Source: Edaphochlamys debaryana
Taxonomy: Eukaryota; Chlorophyta; Chlorophyceae; Chlamydomonadales
Assembly: GCA_016858145.1 (NCBI GenBank)
Contig: JAEHOE010000019.1
Location: forward strand, 496,001 to 560,000
Direction of reading: 5' to 3'
Length of the DNA: 64,000 bases
Shown one piece after another: positions 1-10,152 of this stretch. The position numbers and the translations under genes are program-made. The first letter of the stretch is position 1. Each line of letters starts with the position of its first letter. The notes beneath the pieces are model-generated. The model saw only the letters and a list, made by a program, of their open reading frames with translations, was not told the origin of the DNA and did not search any database.

Positions 1-658
1 GAGGGCATGCGGCCCCACAGCGCCTGGGCTTCCTGCTGCAGGCCTGCGGGGTGGGTGCATGGACGCATGGCCCGACGGCTTGAGCGTCCGCAAGCGAGGT
101 ACGAGGCTAGAGGGCTGAGCTAGAGCCTAAGGCCTGGCCATTCGCATCCGCAGGATCACGCGGGGGCAGCCACGGCCTACGAGCGCTCGCTGAACACCCT
201 GCGCTGCGGAGCGTCAGGCGGCGGCAACGTTGGTAGCGGTGGCGGCGGCGGCAGCCAGGCAGGAGCGGGTTCGCCGCCAGCAGCACTGCTCTGCGCGACG
301 AAGACAGACCCGCTACAGTTCGCGGAGCAGTACTTCCTGTCGCCCGTATCGATTATGGTCAGTTGCCGTACTAGACCTGGCGATCTGGGTCTGCCTGATG
401 CCGCCTCGCCCCGGTCCTACATGACCCATGGTCCCCCTGATGACCCTGTCCCCACAGAGCATGCTGAACGCTGCGACGAACTGGGCCCAAGTGGGCGGCC
501 GCCCCGGAAAGCAGCGGGCGGAGGCCTGGACGGAGGCGGCCCGGCTCGTGTGGGTGCGGCTGTACGGCAGTGAGGGCGTGTTCCGGGAGCGGTTCAGGGG
601 CACGCTGGGCACCGTGCGGACGCGACAAGGGAACGGCCGCCCTGCACGGGCGTGGTAG
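1..658 (+). CDS. 3' end of a SET/TPR-family paralog (partial, runs off the left edge)
   Basis: Three exons can be read: 3-50 (edge-truncated), 154-357 and 458-658 with stop TAG at 656-658. Donors are GTGGGT at 51 and GTCAGT at 358; acceptors end at 153 and 457; all junctions are phase 0. The protein reads GHAAPQRLGFLLQACG, then DHAGAATAYERSL, TDPLQFAEQYFL and a last exon with WVRLYGSEGVFRERFR. This parallels the last two exons of the complete SET/TPR gene just downstream (DMAGAAAASEKAL, ADPLAYAEQRL, RMWERSYGSGSG), with the intron in the same place. It is therefore the C-terminal helical region of a tandem paralog. The SET domain itself would lie left of the window. It has a Gly-rich insertion that the downstream gene lacks. 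Confidence 0.7.
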
Positions 659-1538
659 AGGCGCGCGCAGGAGAGCTTCAGATGAGGACTCAAGCCGAAC
701 CAGAATGCCGGTTAAGAGGCGAGAGGAGGGTGCAAGTGAAGTGCAGCGATGTGGAACTGGGACGCAGTCTCTGGCTGGGGTTGATGCGTAGAGTCGAAGG
801 TGGGGCGTGCGATGTGACCGCCGGGGCGGCGAGATCGGATTGTGGCGAGAGTGCGCGGATGCGTCCGGGCTGTTGCAGGCCGGTGCATTGTGGGAGATCA
901 GGGTTGGCTTAGGATTGGTGTGGCAAGGAGCCGCCATGTCAAGCCATACACAGAAGAGGTGGGGTGACAAGCGGGGCGCCCCCATGGGGGCGGAGAAGGG
1001 CTTTTGTTTGTTTTTTTAGGCTGAGCCCCTCACCCATCTGCTACGCGACCCATTCCCCGCGGTAACCGTGGGCGCACTATAATCCAACCGAGCTTTAACG
1101 CGTTGATAGCAGGTTGTCGGGGGACTCGCACCCGTCGGCACAGACTTCGCTGCCCGGTCTTATCTACACGGACACCGCTCCGCCACCTCCTAGCCACCGC
1201 TGCCCGCCACCACCCTGCGCCTGCGCGCCGCCAGCCGCCGCGCCAGCGACTCCGGCTGGCGGGTGCCGGCACAGCGCCGTCGGGCCCTGCTCGTGCACAG
1301 CAGTTAAGAAGAGGTGGGGTGAAAAGAGCTGGAAGAGCCAGGGGCTGGTGGTAAGCGTGCTGTGCCACCCCTGGTGCCACCGTGCGTGCCATGATGAGGC
1401 ATGAGGGGGTTGTTCAGGGAGAACGCGGTAAATCTTCTACCTTTTGCAACTCACTCTCAGGCGACCAAGTCTTAGCAGACACTAAGTTGACCGACTGTGC
1501 AACGCGGTGTGGGCGTGCGGAGCCTGCGATCGCTGGGC
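659..1538. other. Intergenic between SET/TPR paralogs
   Basis: No supported exon was found. A short direct repeat, AGAAGAGGTGGGGTGA-like, occurs near 952 and again near 1309. A T-run lies near 1010. The region should hold the 3' UTR of the left paralog and the promoter of the next gene; no clear TATA box or TGTAA signal was seen. Confidence 0.4.
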
Positions 1539-4500
1539 ATGGCCAGCAGGGTCGGCTCGTTGGCTCTGCGGCACGAGCAGGCACGGAAGAACGAGCCATG
1601 GAGGAAAGGGACGCTTACAATAGATGGAGATGCGCCAGCTTTTACGCTGATGCCGCCGCTGCTGCGCTTGTCGCGCACTCCGGTTTCGCGGCTTAGCCAG
1701 ATGCGCTTCAAGGACCTGCTGCCTTGCCAGGGGGCTACGTGCGCTCACATGGGCAAGTACGTGTTATGCCGCTGCGTCGCGACGCCATACAAGCACATGG
1801 CCATCAAGACCGTCGTCTGCGGCCTCGACGAGAGCGACCAGATGCAGCTGTGGGGTAAGACAGGAGGCATGTACGAGTATAGAACCCGAGCTCGTGCCTC
1901 ACTTCCCCCTGCCTGACGGCCGTGCCGCCCCTCGCCCCCAGTTTACAACCTGGCCATGGACAAGGTTCCCGGCAACTCGGCAGATGTGTCCGCACACTGC
2001 CTTCCTATGGGCACCGTGCTAGCAGTGAAGGAGCCATATGTCAGGCCTATGGAGGGCGTCCCAACTATTCGGGTGAACTCGCCCATGGACGTCCTCCCCA
2101 TCACCAGCCCCGACCACCCGCTCGTGGCCGGAACGCCCTGGGCGGAGCTCGTGCGGAAGGGCCCCAGCGCCGCCGCCAAGCCCGCTGCTGGGTCTACCGG
2201 TGCTGGGCCGGCGGCATCTGGGGACCCCGCGGCCGCCTCGGCCGCGCTCAAGGCAGAAGGCAACGCCCTGTTCGGGGCAGGGCAGTACGTGGAAGCTCTG
2301 GAAGCCTACCAGCGGGGCGGGCCTCAAGGCGCTCTGGCCCCTGCAGGGCGAGCAGCCCGGCGAGGAGCAGGACCCCGGCACCCAGCAACTGGCCCTGGAC
2401 CTCCTGAACAACGCCTCGGCCGCCTGCCTGGGCTTCCAGGCCTTCCCCTCCGCCGAGGCCTACGCGGGGCTGGTGCTGGCGCGGCAGCCGGGCAACGCCA
2501 AGGCGCTGTTGCGGAGGGCGCGGGCGCTGGACGGAATGGGAAGGTGTGGCGGTTAGGTTGATAAGACCTGGACCGACGGGGGACAGGGGAGCACCCACCA
2601 GGCCTGGTACAGCTCGCTGGGAGTCACTGACCGTGGTGGCCGAGCGGTAACTGAACAGTTCAGCACTCTCGTTGATCGAGCTTTGTCTCGATACGCTGTG
2701 CTGCCTTCCCCAGGTTCTCAGAAGCCGCCACCGCCTGCAAGGCCGCCACTCAATCCTCGACCCAAGCACCTGCAGCCGACGCTCGTGTCCTCCTTTCGGA
2801 GGTGCGGCGGCGGGCGGCGGAGGCGGAGCGGGGTCAGTACGACGAAATGTACCGGGTCGCCGCCGCGAGCACAGCGAGCAACACGCCCAGCTTTGAGGGT
2901 CACGCGGACTACGTGGGACCCGTGTCTATCGTTGACGTGCCCGGCAAGGGCCGGGGCCTGGTCGCCACCAAGGCCGTCAAGGCGGGGACGCTGCTTATGG
3001 CGGTGCGGGCGGACGCAATCACATACACGGATCTGCCGTATGACCCCAGCGTAATGGACTCAGATGCCGCCACAACGCATCTGGTCAGGGATCTGCCCAT
3101 GCTCCTGCTAGGTTTCGGCCGCCTGGCGCAGCGGATTGCCTACCTCCAGAGCTCCGGGACGGGGGGGCGCGCACCGCCACTGCCCAGGCGGAGCGAGTGC
3201 GGCTACGGGGTCGGGGCCGAGGAGGAGGAGGGCGGCGCTGCTGGGCCGCCGGCGTCTGGTGGAAGCGAGGGCGGCGGGCTGGGGAGAGAGCGGGCGGCGG
3301 CGGCCGCGGCCTATGAGCGGGCTACCGCCCCCGTCAGACCCTCGCGCTGGCTGCTGCAGCGCGGCCTGATTGCGGTACGTGGGACTGGGCTGATGTTGAT
3401 GCAAGCTTGATGTCGTATGCGTAGGACTGTAGACCGCACTGCAGACGGGCCCATCCCAGGGCCCTCACACTTCAATACACATACAGGAGCCCACTCAAGG
3501 CTTCATTGCAGTCAGCGAGCTCGTGATGCGCGGCATGGTGGACAACAATGCATTCACGTGCGACCAGCTCCCGGGCGGCAGCGGCATGCAAAGGACGCCC
3601 GCCGCCTCGGGCGTGTGGAGCCTGCCGTCGTACATCAATTACGACTGCATTGGCAACGTCTGCCGGTGAGCTTGGGGGCGAGCTTTGGGGTGGGCTTTGC
3701 GCGTTGTGGACTGCTTTGAATCGCCGGCTGGGGGGAGGACAGGGCCCTGGCTGCCTCCCCTGTACCGCAGCTACTTCCTCGCGCATCTATCGGTGACATG
3801 CACGCGTCCGGCCCTCCAGCACCCCTTGCCCCACCTGCTGCTGCTACCCGGGCGTCATCAGCCCCTGCCTGCCGCAAGGCTGCTCTATCTCTCTTCGGCC
3901 CCGCCCCTCTGGCCCCATCCCGCGCCCGTGCACCCCCTCCCCGCAGCTACTTCCTGGGGGACTTCATGTTCGTGCGGGCGGCGCGGGACATGGCGGAGGG
4001 CGAGGAGCTCAACTGGTCCTACACGAGCCCACTCAAGTCGCTGGAGGAGCGGCGGCAGGAACTCAGCACCAAGCACGGTTTCACGTGCGGCTGTGAGCTG
4101 TGCAGCGAGCAGGCGGCGTGGGCGGCGCTGCAGCCAGAGAAGGTGAGTCGGCTAAGGGCATATGGGGGATACCGGTACTTGGTTTCGTTGACAGTTGATG
4201 CTTTCTCCTTGTCCCGGCAACGTGCGTTATGTGTTCCCATGCCGGGCCTCGCCGCACGCAGGCCCGCCGCATCGCTGAACTCCTCGCCAAGGCGCAGTCG
4301 GTTAGCTCCAGCGCCTCAGGCCCCGCCGTGGTCGCTCAGATCAAGAGGCTGGCGGCGGAGGTGGACGCAGCGCTGGAGGGGCGCGTATGGCGGATTGAGG
4401 CTTACCACCTGAGCAATTTCCTTGCGCCCACAGTTGGCGTGCTGAACCACGTGCGTTGGGGGGTTGGCTGGTCCCGGCGGCAGGCCCTAGGCTGCTCAGG

Positions 4501-5027
4501 TCGCGTGCCAAGCTGCGGTGTGGTACCCAGTCTGTCCCAGCCTCCCCAGCCTCATTCCTTCCGCCCCGTGCCCCGCCTTTGAAGGACATGGCGGGAGCCG
4601 CCGCCGCCTCCGAGAAGGCGCTCAGCGCCCTGGCGCCCTGGGGGCAGGCGTCAGGGTCCAAGGGGCTCGCTGAGGCGGACCCGCTGGCGTATGCAGAGCA
4701 AAGGCTCGCCGTCGCTCCGTCGGCGATAAAGGTTTGTGCGTCACAGCGCCGGGCTTGACTTGTGAGGAAGCCGGGTGTCTGGCGGATTCTAGCCTTGACG
4801 CTTCTCACGCGCAGTGTGCCCGTGGCGCCGCACCCGCCCCGCCGCAGATCGCCATGGAGGTGGCGTGCACCTGGGGCATGCAGCGCAACCGGGTGCGGTC
4901 GGAGCGCTGGGAGAAGGCAGCCCAGCGCATGTGGGAGCGCTCGTACGGCAGCGGTAGCGGCGCTATCTTCGAGGACTGCTTCAAGACCGAGCTGCAAGTC
5001 CTGCAAATGATACGGCTGCGCTTCTGA
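1539..5027 (+). CDS. SET-domain protein with TPR segment (putative lysine methyltransferase)
   Basis: Eight exons: 1539-1854, 1942-2543, 2714-3374, 3487-3665, 3947-4142, 4262-4450, 4585-4731 and 4848-5027 (stop TGA), about 822 aa. The order is an N-terminal region ending VLAVKEPYVRPM, a TPR-like stretch (ALKAEGNALFGAGQYVEAL...GNAKALLRRARAL), then a split SET domain. The SET parts are GPVSIVDVPGKGRGLVATKA, LPSYINYDCIGNVCR (the NHS-like cofactor motif reads NYD) and RDMAEGEELNWSY, followed by a Cys-rich post-SET CGCELC. This layout is that of plant/algal TPR-SET proteins, which are presumed S-adenosylmethionine-dependent protein methyltransferases; the substrate is unknown. The ATG at 1539 is the first in frame. 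The TPR reading frame shifts by one base near 2313-2321 (one extra G), so this is either a sequence error or a damaged allele. The last three exons match the paralog at the left edge. Confidence 0.85.
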
Positions 5028-5215
5028 GGCAAGGCATTTAGGTACCCGGGTCAATGTGGGGTTGCTGCATCGTTAGTTTTTGGGTAGCCGCAGGGACGAC
5101 GGGGTCTCAGGTGGAGGTCTGACCTGAATGGAGTGTCGGAAGGAGTCGGGGTGCACCTTTCGGGCGGCGTTGGCACCCCCATACCTCAGCTTGGCAAGGA
5201 GGTACCAGCATAGGG

Positions 5216-6196
5216 TGCATTTAGGGTGCAGGGGCAGGGGTGGTGTGGGGGTAGGAGGAAGACCAAGGAGGGAAGCAAGCGGGGCTTGAGCTAGATTGGA
5301 CTGGAGAGCCTGCATGCGTGGTGTGTGCCTAGCAGAGTCGAGGCCGCTGGGAAGGACTGGAGCAATCCCAGACATGAGCGGGTGCAGTCAGACGTGCTCA
5401 GGGGGTCTGCTGGCTTGCAGAGCCGGTGCGCAGTCAGCGATGCATGAGCATGAACGATGAAGCACGAGCCTGTAAGTGAAGGTGTGAAGCACGGTGTTCT
5501 GGTACCACTGCTGCGCACTGTCGTGGCGTGCCGTGTACGAAGCCCATCGTGCATCAGCCGCCGCCTGCAAGCCTGAGAGGGGGAGCCGCCCGGGAAGTCC
5601 ACCGGGCGCTGGCTTCCGGTTGTAGCCGCGGGACGTGTCAAGTGTCGGGCAGGGATGTTGCAGGCCAGTGTCACCCGTCACTATATCCGGAGCCGGTTGA
5701 CATGCTGCGCACGTGGGTGGATTGGGGGCCACCGAGGGCGGGTGGGGGCCACCGAGGGCGGGTGGGGGCCACCGAGGGCGGGTGGCGGGAGGAGTCGCCG
5801 GGGAAGTCGGCCGGGTGCTGACTTCTATTGGAGAGCAGATCGGCTCGCGGGAATGCGGCAGGCCAGTGGCACCCATCAGTCCACGCTCGGCTTTCAACAT
5901 CCTGGGAGTGGAGTGGAAATGCGCAGCAGGCGGGGCAGCAGCGGTCAGGGGGCAGGGGGCGGGCGGGGAAATAGGGCACGCGGCGCGCGTGGCACACGCA
6001 TCGTACGGCTGCTGAAGGGGGAATGCAGAGCCGAACCGTCCTTTTGCCCGCAGTCGCTTCCCATAGATACAAGTCGATGGCCCGATAGCTACCTGAGAAC
6101 CTCGGCGTACTCAAGGCCTTAGGTTTTGCTCAATTAGGCCACCGGCATTCACAGACATCGCAGCCGCGGTCGGCGTCTGTCGCTCCAATAAAGTAG
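5216..6196 (+). repeat. Segmental duplication, left copy (A)
   Basis: This stretch is repeated, with roughly 90% identity by eye, at 8551-9464. It lies just downstream of the complete SET/TPR gene, as the right copy lies just downstream of a SET/TPR C-terminal fragment. It begins GTGCATTTAGGGTGCAGG and ends GTCGCTCCAATAAAGTAG. This copy has about 48 extra bases near 5371-5418 and a three-unit 20-bp tandem repeat that the other copy lacks. It contains a TGTAA motif at 5471-5475 that could polyadenylate the SET/TPR transcript. Its right end corresponds to exon 1 of the MG-protein gene at 9424, but the start codon position here reads ATC instead of ATG. Confidence 0.85.
5724..5783 (+). repeat. 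20-bp tandem repeat, three units
   Basis: The unit GGGGGCCACCGAGGGCGGGT occurs three times without change at 5724, 5744 and 5764. The matching place in the duplicate copy near 9038-9056 has a single partial unit, so the expansion (or contraction) came after the segmental duplication. Confidence 0.95.
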
Positions 6197-6774
6197 CCTC
6201 TCCAGCCGCGCTGTACTCGCCACAGCCGCACAGTCACAGCAGCTCATAGCCGCTTGTGGCACCTCCGCTGCAGCCTGCGCTCGCTCAACGGCTGCCTTGA
6301 CCATCGCGACTTGCTTTGCAGCAGCACGGTGCGCTACAGGTGTGATGGGCTTGATATAGCGCAGCGAGCTGTGCCCTTCCTGACTGCTTAGGGCTGGCCG
6401 TGCGCCCTGGCCTGAAATCCCGTCCGCATTCTGCCTGCAGGGCGACCGAGGTGCAGCGGCTGGGCGTGACTGGGCGCTGCTGTAATCCGCAAGCAGGTGG
6501 GGGTGGTGAGGGGGCAGGCGTGTGTAGGGGGGACGAGATGGGAAGGGGATCTCCAGCGTGTGCGGGTGGAGGAACCAGCCTCGACGGGTTTATCCGTCGG
6601 CTAATTGTCATAGCAGCCGACTGAGTTGGGCAAGGGGGCAGGGGCTGTGGCGGAGGCAGGAGGCGGGCGGGGCGGTGGGGTGCCTGCCGTGGAGCTGCAC
6701 AACGGACCCGCTTGCGTGCACCGCTCGCAGTCGTCGACGGTGCCCTCTGCCTTGGCCCCCTCGCAGCACAGCAA
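6197..6774. other. Non-coding or unrecognised stretch
   Basis: No convincing exon was found. A frame continuing the degenerate copy of the MG-protein exon (IAAAVGVCRSNKV) soon stops. G-rich runs are present near 6490-6680. Confidence 0.35.
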
Positions 6775-7097
6775 ATGGCTCAGCAGGCGCCGCCTAGTGA
6801 CCTGGAGGCCGAGCTTGCCGAGCAACGGAAGCGCGCGGACAGGGCAGAGAAGCTCGTCGACGAGGAGCGGAAGCTGCGGTTCCGGGTATGCGGGGTGTGG
6901 GCGGGGGGAGGGCGGGGGCGGGGGCGAGGGCGGGGGCGGGGGGGAAGCAACCAAGGTGGACTGACCACGGGGATGGGTCGTTCTGCTCAGGCAATGCACG
7001 GTTGCTTGCTGTTGCGCAGATATTCGCAGCCGGGATGCTCGTCTTCGCCGGGACGTATGCGGTGTGGGCGGCAGCTGCCCTTCGGCAAGCCCACTGA
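6775..7097 (+). CDS. Tiny coiled-coil, tail-anchored-type protein (hypothetical)
   Basis: Two exons, 6775-6885 and 7020-7097, join in phase 0 (donor GTATGC at 6886, acceptor TTGCGCAG). They give a 62-aa protein. Residues 9-35 are highly charged and helical (DLEAELAEQRKRADRAEKL). Residues 38-57 form one hydrophobic segment (IFAAGMLVFAGTYAVWAAAA), and only about five residues follow, as in tail-anchored proteins of the ER, mitochondria or peroxisome. A TGTAA signal lies at 7209-7213, 112 bases past the stop, which supports a short transcript. The family is not recognised. The intron holds a very G-rich run. An upstream exon cannot be excluded because the frame is open to the left. Confidence 0.55.
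6898..6944 (+). other. G-rich tract in intron (possible G-quadruplex)
   Basis: Repeated GGGGCGGGGGCGGGGGCGAG-type runs sit near the donor of the tail-anchored protein gene's intron. At least six runs of four or more G occur in about 45 bases on the sense strand. Confidence 0.6.
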
Positions 7098-7208
7098 TGC
7101 ACCCCATAGCCAAGACTGGAGGACCAGCACTGCCAAGCCTGCCCAAGCCCAGCCCAAGCCCAGCCCAGCCCAACCCAGCCCAAGTCATACGGTGGAGCGG
7201 ATGCTGTG

Positions 7209-7213
7209 TGTAA
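7209..7213 (+). terminator. TGTAA poly(A) signal
   Basis: TGTAA is the usual poly(A) signal of chlamydomonadalean nuclear genes. It lies 112 bases after the stop of the 62-aa protein. Confidence 0.5.
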
Positions 7214-7437
7214 CAAGAGGTATTGTGCACTGGTTGATGCCTAGGCAGGAATCCTACCGTTACACTCCTCCCCACCTGATCACGAGAGTCCTCGCGAGTC
7301 AACTACCGTAGTAGTCCGAGGGCACAGGCAAGCTCCCCGGCACTTGTAGACTCTTTGTCCCTTTCGCGTGCTCACGGACCCCGAGTCGGGTGCGGAGTTG
7401 GGGCATTGATTTCTCTTGTGGTGGTGTGCACCCACAG

Positions 7438-7635
7438 ATACTCCGCACGGTGGAGCGGATGCTGTGCTGTGCTGTGCTGGGCGGCATCCCGCTCAAGGAG
7501 CAGCTGGGCCTGGTCCCGGCTTTCGAGCTGGGGCAGAACGCCACTGCGCTGATGCAGCAGGTCCAGGAGGGTCGGGGTCGCCCCCTGCCTCTCGGCCGGC
7601 TGGTTGGCGGCTTGTTTGGGATTCAAGAGGATTAG
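7438..7635 (+). CDS. Possible exon of an unrecognised gene
   Basis: An open frame follows a good acceptor (CACCCACAG, ending 7437) and runs to TAG at 7633-7635. It encodes a regular-looking sequence, ILRTVERMLCCAVLGGIPLK then EQLGLVPAFELGQNATALMQ. No start or upstream exon could be tied to it. Its first part, ACGGTGGAGCGGATGCTGTG, is also found just upstream at 7189-7208, outside any frame. It may be a remnant of a gene lost in the local rearrangements. Confidence 0.3.
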   Translation: MLRTVERMLCCAVLGGIPLKEQLGLVPAFELGQNATALMQQVQEGRGRPLPLGRLVGGLFGIQED

Positions 7636-8042
7636 GGCTCAGGGCCAACTTGGGGTGGGGGCCAGGAGAGGCAGGTTGAGGGGGTGGGCTAGGGAGGAAA
7701 GGGGCGCGGACTGGAGGACGGCCTCCATGGACAAATAAATGAGGCTATCAGCTTGCCGCGTTGCTGGCTGCTGCTGGTGGCTGCTGGGGGCAGGGCAGGG
7801 GTTGCGTTGTGCACAGCCAGAAGGCGTCAAAGGCATGTAGCCTTTGGCTTCAGTTGCCCTGCGCGGTGGGGCTTCGAGAGTGCGGTTGGCCCACAAGCCG
7901 GGGGTGGTAGCGTGCGGCGGCTCATTCTCATGTGCATGGGGGTAGGTTGTTAGTACGCTGGGGCATAGCAGAGTCGTATCATGCAGGCATGGTACAAACC
8001 GTTGCGTCGTTGCAGGGTGCCGTCAACATCGCTCTTTGCTAG

Positions 8043-8201
8043 TCCTTCCTAAGGCGGATTACTGGTGACGAGCGTGGGAGGGAGCGGGCAGCGGCCTGTG
8101 CAGAGGCGGCACGGCGCATCTGGGTGCGGCTGTACGGCAGCGAGGGCGTGTTCCGGGAGCGGTTCAGGCGAGAGCTCAGCGATGTGCAAGAGGCGATGTG
8201 A
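8043..8201 (+). pseudogene. Orphan C-terminal fragment of a SET/TPR paralog
   Basis: Read from 8067, the frame gives DERGRERAAACAEAARRIW, then VRLYGSEGVFRERFRRELSD, and stops at TGA 8199-8201. The VRLYGSEGVFRERFR core equals that of the last exon of the left-edge paralog; the complete gene between them has diverged there (ERSYGSGSGAIFEDCF). A stop lies in frame at 8040-8042, and no homologous upstream exon (DHAGAATAYE-like) was found. This is most simply a leftover 3' end from tandem duplication, and the duplicated segment A' follows it. Confidence 0.65.
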
Positions 8202-8550
8202 GAGGGGAGGTCATGTCCTGTCTAAGAAGGCTGGACTCCTCTAGGGAGCGCCTGGGGTCGGGGGAAGTTGACTCTCTCCCCCTCATGTGGGGTTATTATA
8301 GACCCCCTCATGTGGGGCCGGCAGCTCGTCTGCCCGCTGGCCGCAACCCTGAAACGCGTCATTCCTAAGAAGGCTGAGGTTTGAGCGCTGGTGTCGAAGG
8401 GCATGTCAGGTGCCGCCAGGGGGTGCTAGCGCTTGAGGATGCAGAGGCTGGCGTAGGGCATGCAAGGCGAAGGGGCAGGAAGAACAGACAGCTTACCTGA
8501 ACCGACGGGGGGCCGGGTCCAAAGCTCATCTTTGAGCGCTTGGCATCGAG

Positions 8551-9464
8551 GTGCATATAGGGTGCAGGGGCAGGGGTGGTGTGGGGTAGGGACTAGGGAG
8601 GAAGGCCAACGAGGGAAGCAAGCGGGGCTTGAGCTAGATTGGAGCATTGGACTGGAGAGCCTGCATGCATGGTGTGTGCGTAACAGAGTCAAGGCCGCTG
8701 GGAAGGACTGGAGCAAACCGAGAGCCGGTGCGCAGTCAGCGATGCATGAGCATGAAGGATGAAGCACGAGCCTGTAAGTGAAGGTGTGAAGCACGGTGTT
8801 CGGGTAACACTGCTGCGCACTGTCGTGGCGTGCCGTGTACGAAGCCCATCGTGCATCAGCCGCCGCCTGCAAGCCTGAGAGGGGGAGCCGCCCGGGAAGT
8901 CCACCGGGCGCTGGCTTCCGGTTGTAGCCGCGGGACGTGTCAAGTGTCGGGCAGGGATGTTGCAGGCCAGTGTCACCCGCCACTATATTTGCAGGCGTTC
9001 GACATGCTGCACACGTGGGTGGATTGGGGATGCGCGGGTGGGGGCCACCGAGGGAGGAGTCTCCGGGGAAGTCGGCCGGGCGCTGACTTCTTTTGGAGAG
9101 CAGATCGGCTCGCGGCGATCCGGCAGGCCAGTGGCACCCCTCAGTGCACGCTCGGCTTTCGACATCCTGGGAGTGGAGTGGTGATGGGCAGGAGGCGGGG
9201 CGGCCGCGGTCAGGGGGCGGGGGGCGGGCGGGGAACTAGGGCACGCGGCGCGCGTGGCACACGCATCGTACCGCCGCTGAAGGGGGAATGCAGAGCCGAA
9301 GCGTCCTCTCCGCCCCAGTCGCTTCCCATAGATACAAGTCGATGGCCCGATAGCTACCTGAGAACCTCGGCGTAAGACTCAAGGCCTTAGCTTTGCTCAA
9401 CTAGGCCACCGGCATTCACAGACATGGGAGCCGCGGTCGGCGTCTGTCGCTCCAATAAAGTAGT
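8551..9464 (+). repeat. Segmental duplication, right copy (A')
   Basis: This is the counterpart of 5216-6196. Long identical runs include the stretch from 8827 to about 8979. It ends within exon 1 of the MG-protein gene. It lacks the three-unit 20-bp repeat. Confidence 0.85.
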
Positions 9465-10152
9465 AGATGGAGCAGCCGCGCCAGCCCCGCAAGTGGACTC
9501 GAAGGTGCGCCCCGCCTTTGAGGATGGCTGAGCAGGCAGGAAGAATACTGACTTTCACGCCCCCGCGCAGAAGCTCGCGGACTCGAAGGTCGTTCCTGTT
9601 GGGCCATCATCGGCAGCAACGACTGCGACCACGAGCGTAGTCACCACAACCGCATCATCCCCCCAAGCAAGCTCGCGAGCAGCGACAGACGGGGCGGCAT
9701 CCAGGCCAGCGCTGGAACTGCCTCCACTTCCAGGCGTAAAGCCCAGGCCAGCCTCGGCATCGTCTAAACCGAAGTCGTCTGACCCGGAGCCGGCAAGCGC
9801 CGACCCGCTCCCGCCCCGAACGCCAGACCCCGCCGCTCAGGCGGCGGCTGCTCTGCTCCTCCGGCCCCTCCTCTCTCCCCTCCCACCTATCGGCAAACCC
9901 ATGGCCCCCCCGGGTCAACTACGACCACTGCGCGTCCTTCCACCGCTGCACGGGCCGCCGGGGCAGCTGACACGCTCCACGTCCAACCCGGGGTTAACCC
10001 GGCCGCTCTCGGCGGGGCACCGGTCGCTCCTAGGGGACGTGCCCCTCACTCGCTCGCTGAGCCAGGGCCAGAACCGGCAACAACAGCCAGCGACGGACCC
10101 GCCGCACCAGCCGCCGCCCAGCCCGGTGGGGTCAACACGGTCTGGCGTATGA
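9424..10152 (+). CDS. Ser/Pro-rich protein with MG N-terminus (predicted N-myristoylated), unknown function
   Basis: Exon 1 is 9424-9504 (27 codons). A 66-base intron (GTGCGC...GCGCAG) follows, and exon 2 is 9571-10152 (stop TGA), giving about 220 aa. The start MGAAVGVCRSNK carries Gly-2 and a Cys at position 8, which suits N-myristoylation plus possible palmitoylation. The remainder is low-complexity Ser/Ala/Pro/Thr with RSTSNPGLTRPLSAG and LTRSLSQG patches that resemble phosphorylation-site clusters. No fold is recognised. Exon 2 reads as one long open frame before its first internal ATG, which supports the splice. Exon 1 lies at the end of the duplicated segment, and the upstream copy has ATC in place of ATG. 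Further exons beyond 10152 cannot be excluded. Confidence 0.55.

Noticed and set aside
2284..2312. Micro-intron explanation (28 bases, GTACGT...CCAG) for the frame change in the SET gene
   Set aside because: It would remove the conserved TPR helix (YVEALEAYQ) and is shorter than any plausible intron; a single extra G is simpler.
6490..6680. Possible promoter elements or exon in G-rich stretch before the micro-protein
   Set aside because: Only composition bias was seen; no TATA box, start codon or splice site could be tied to a product.
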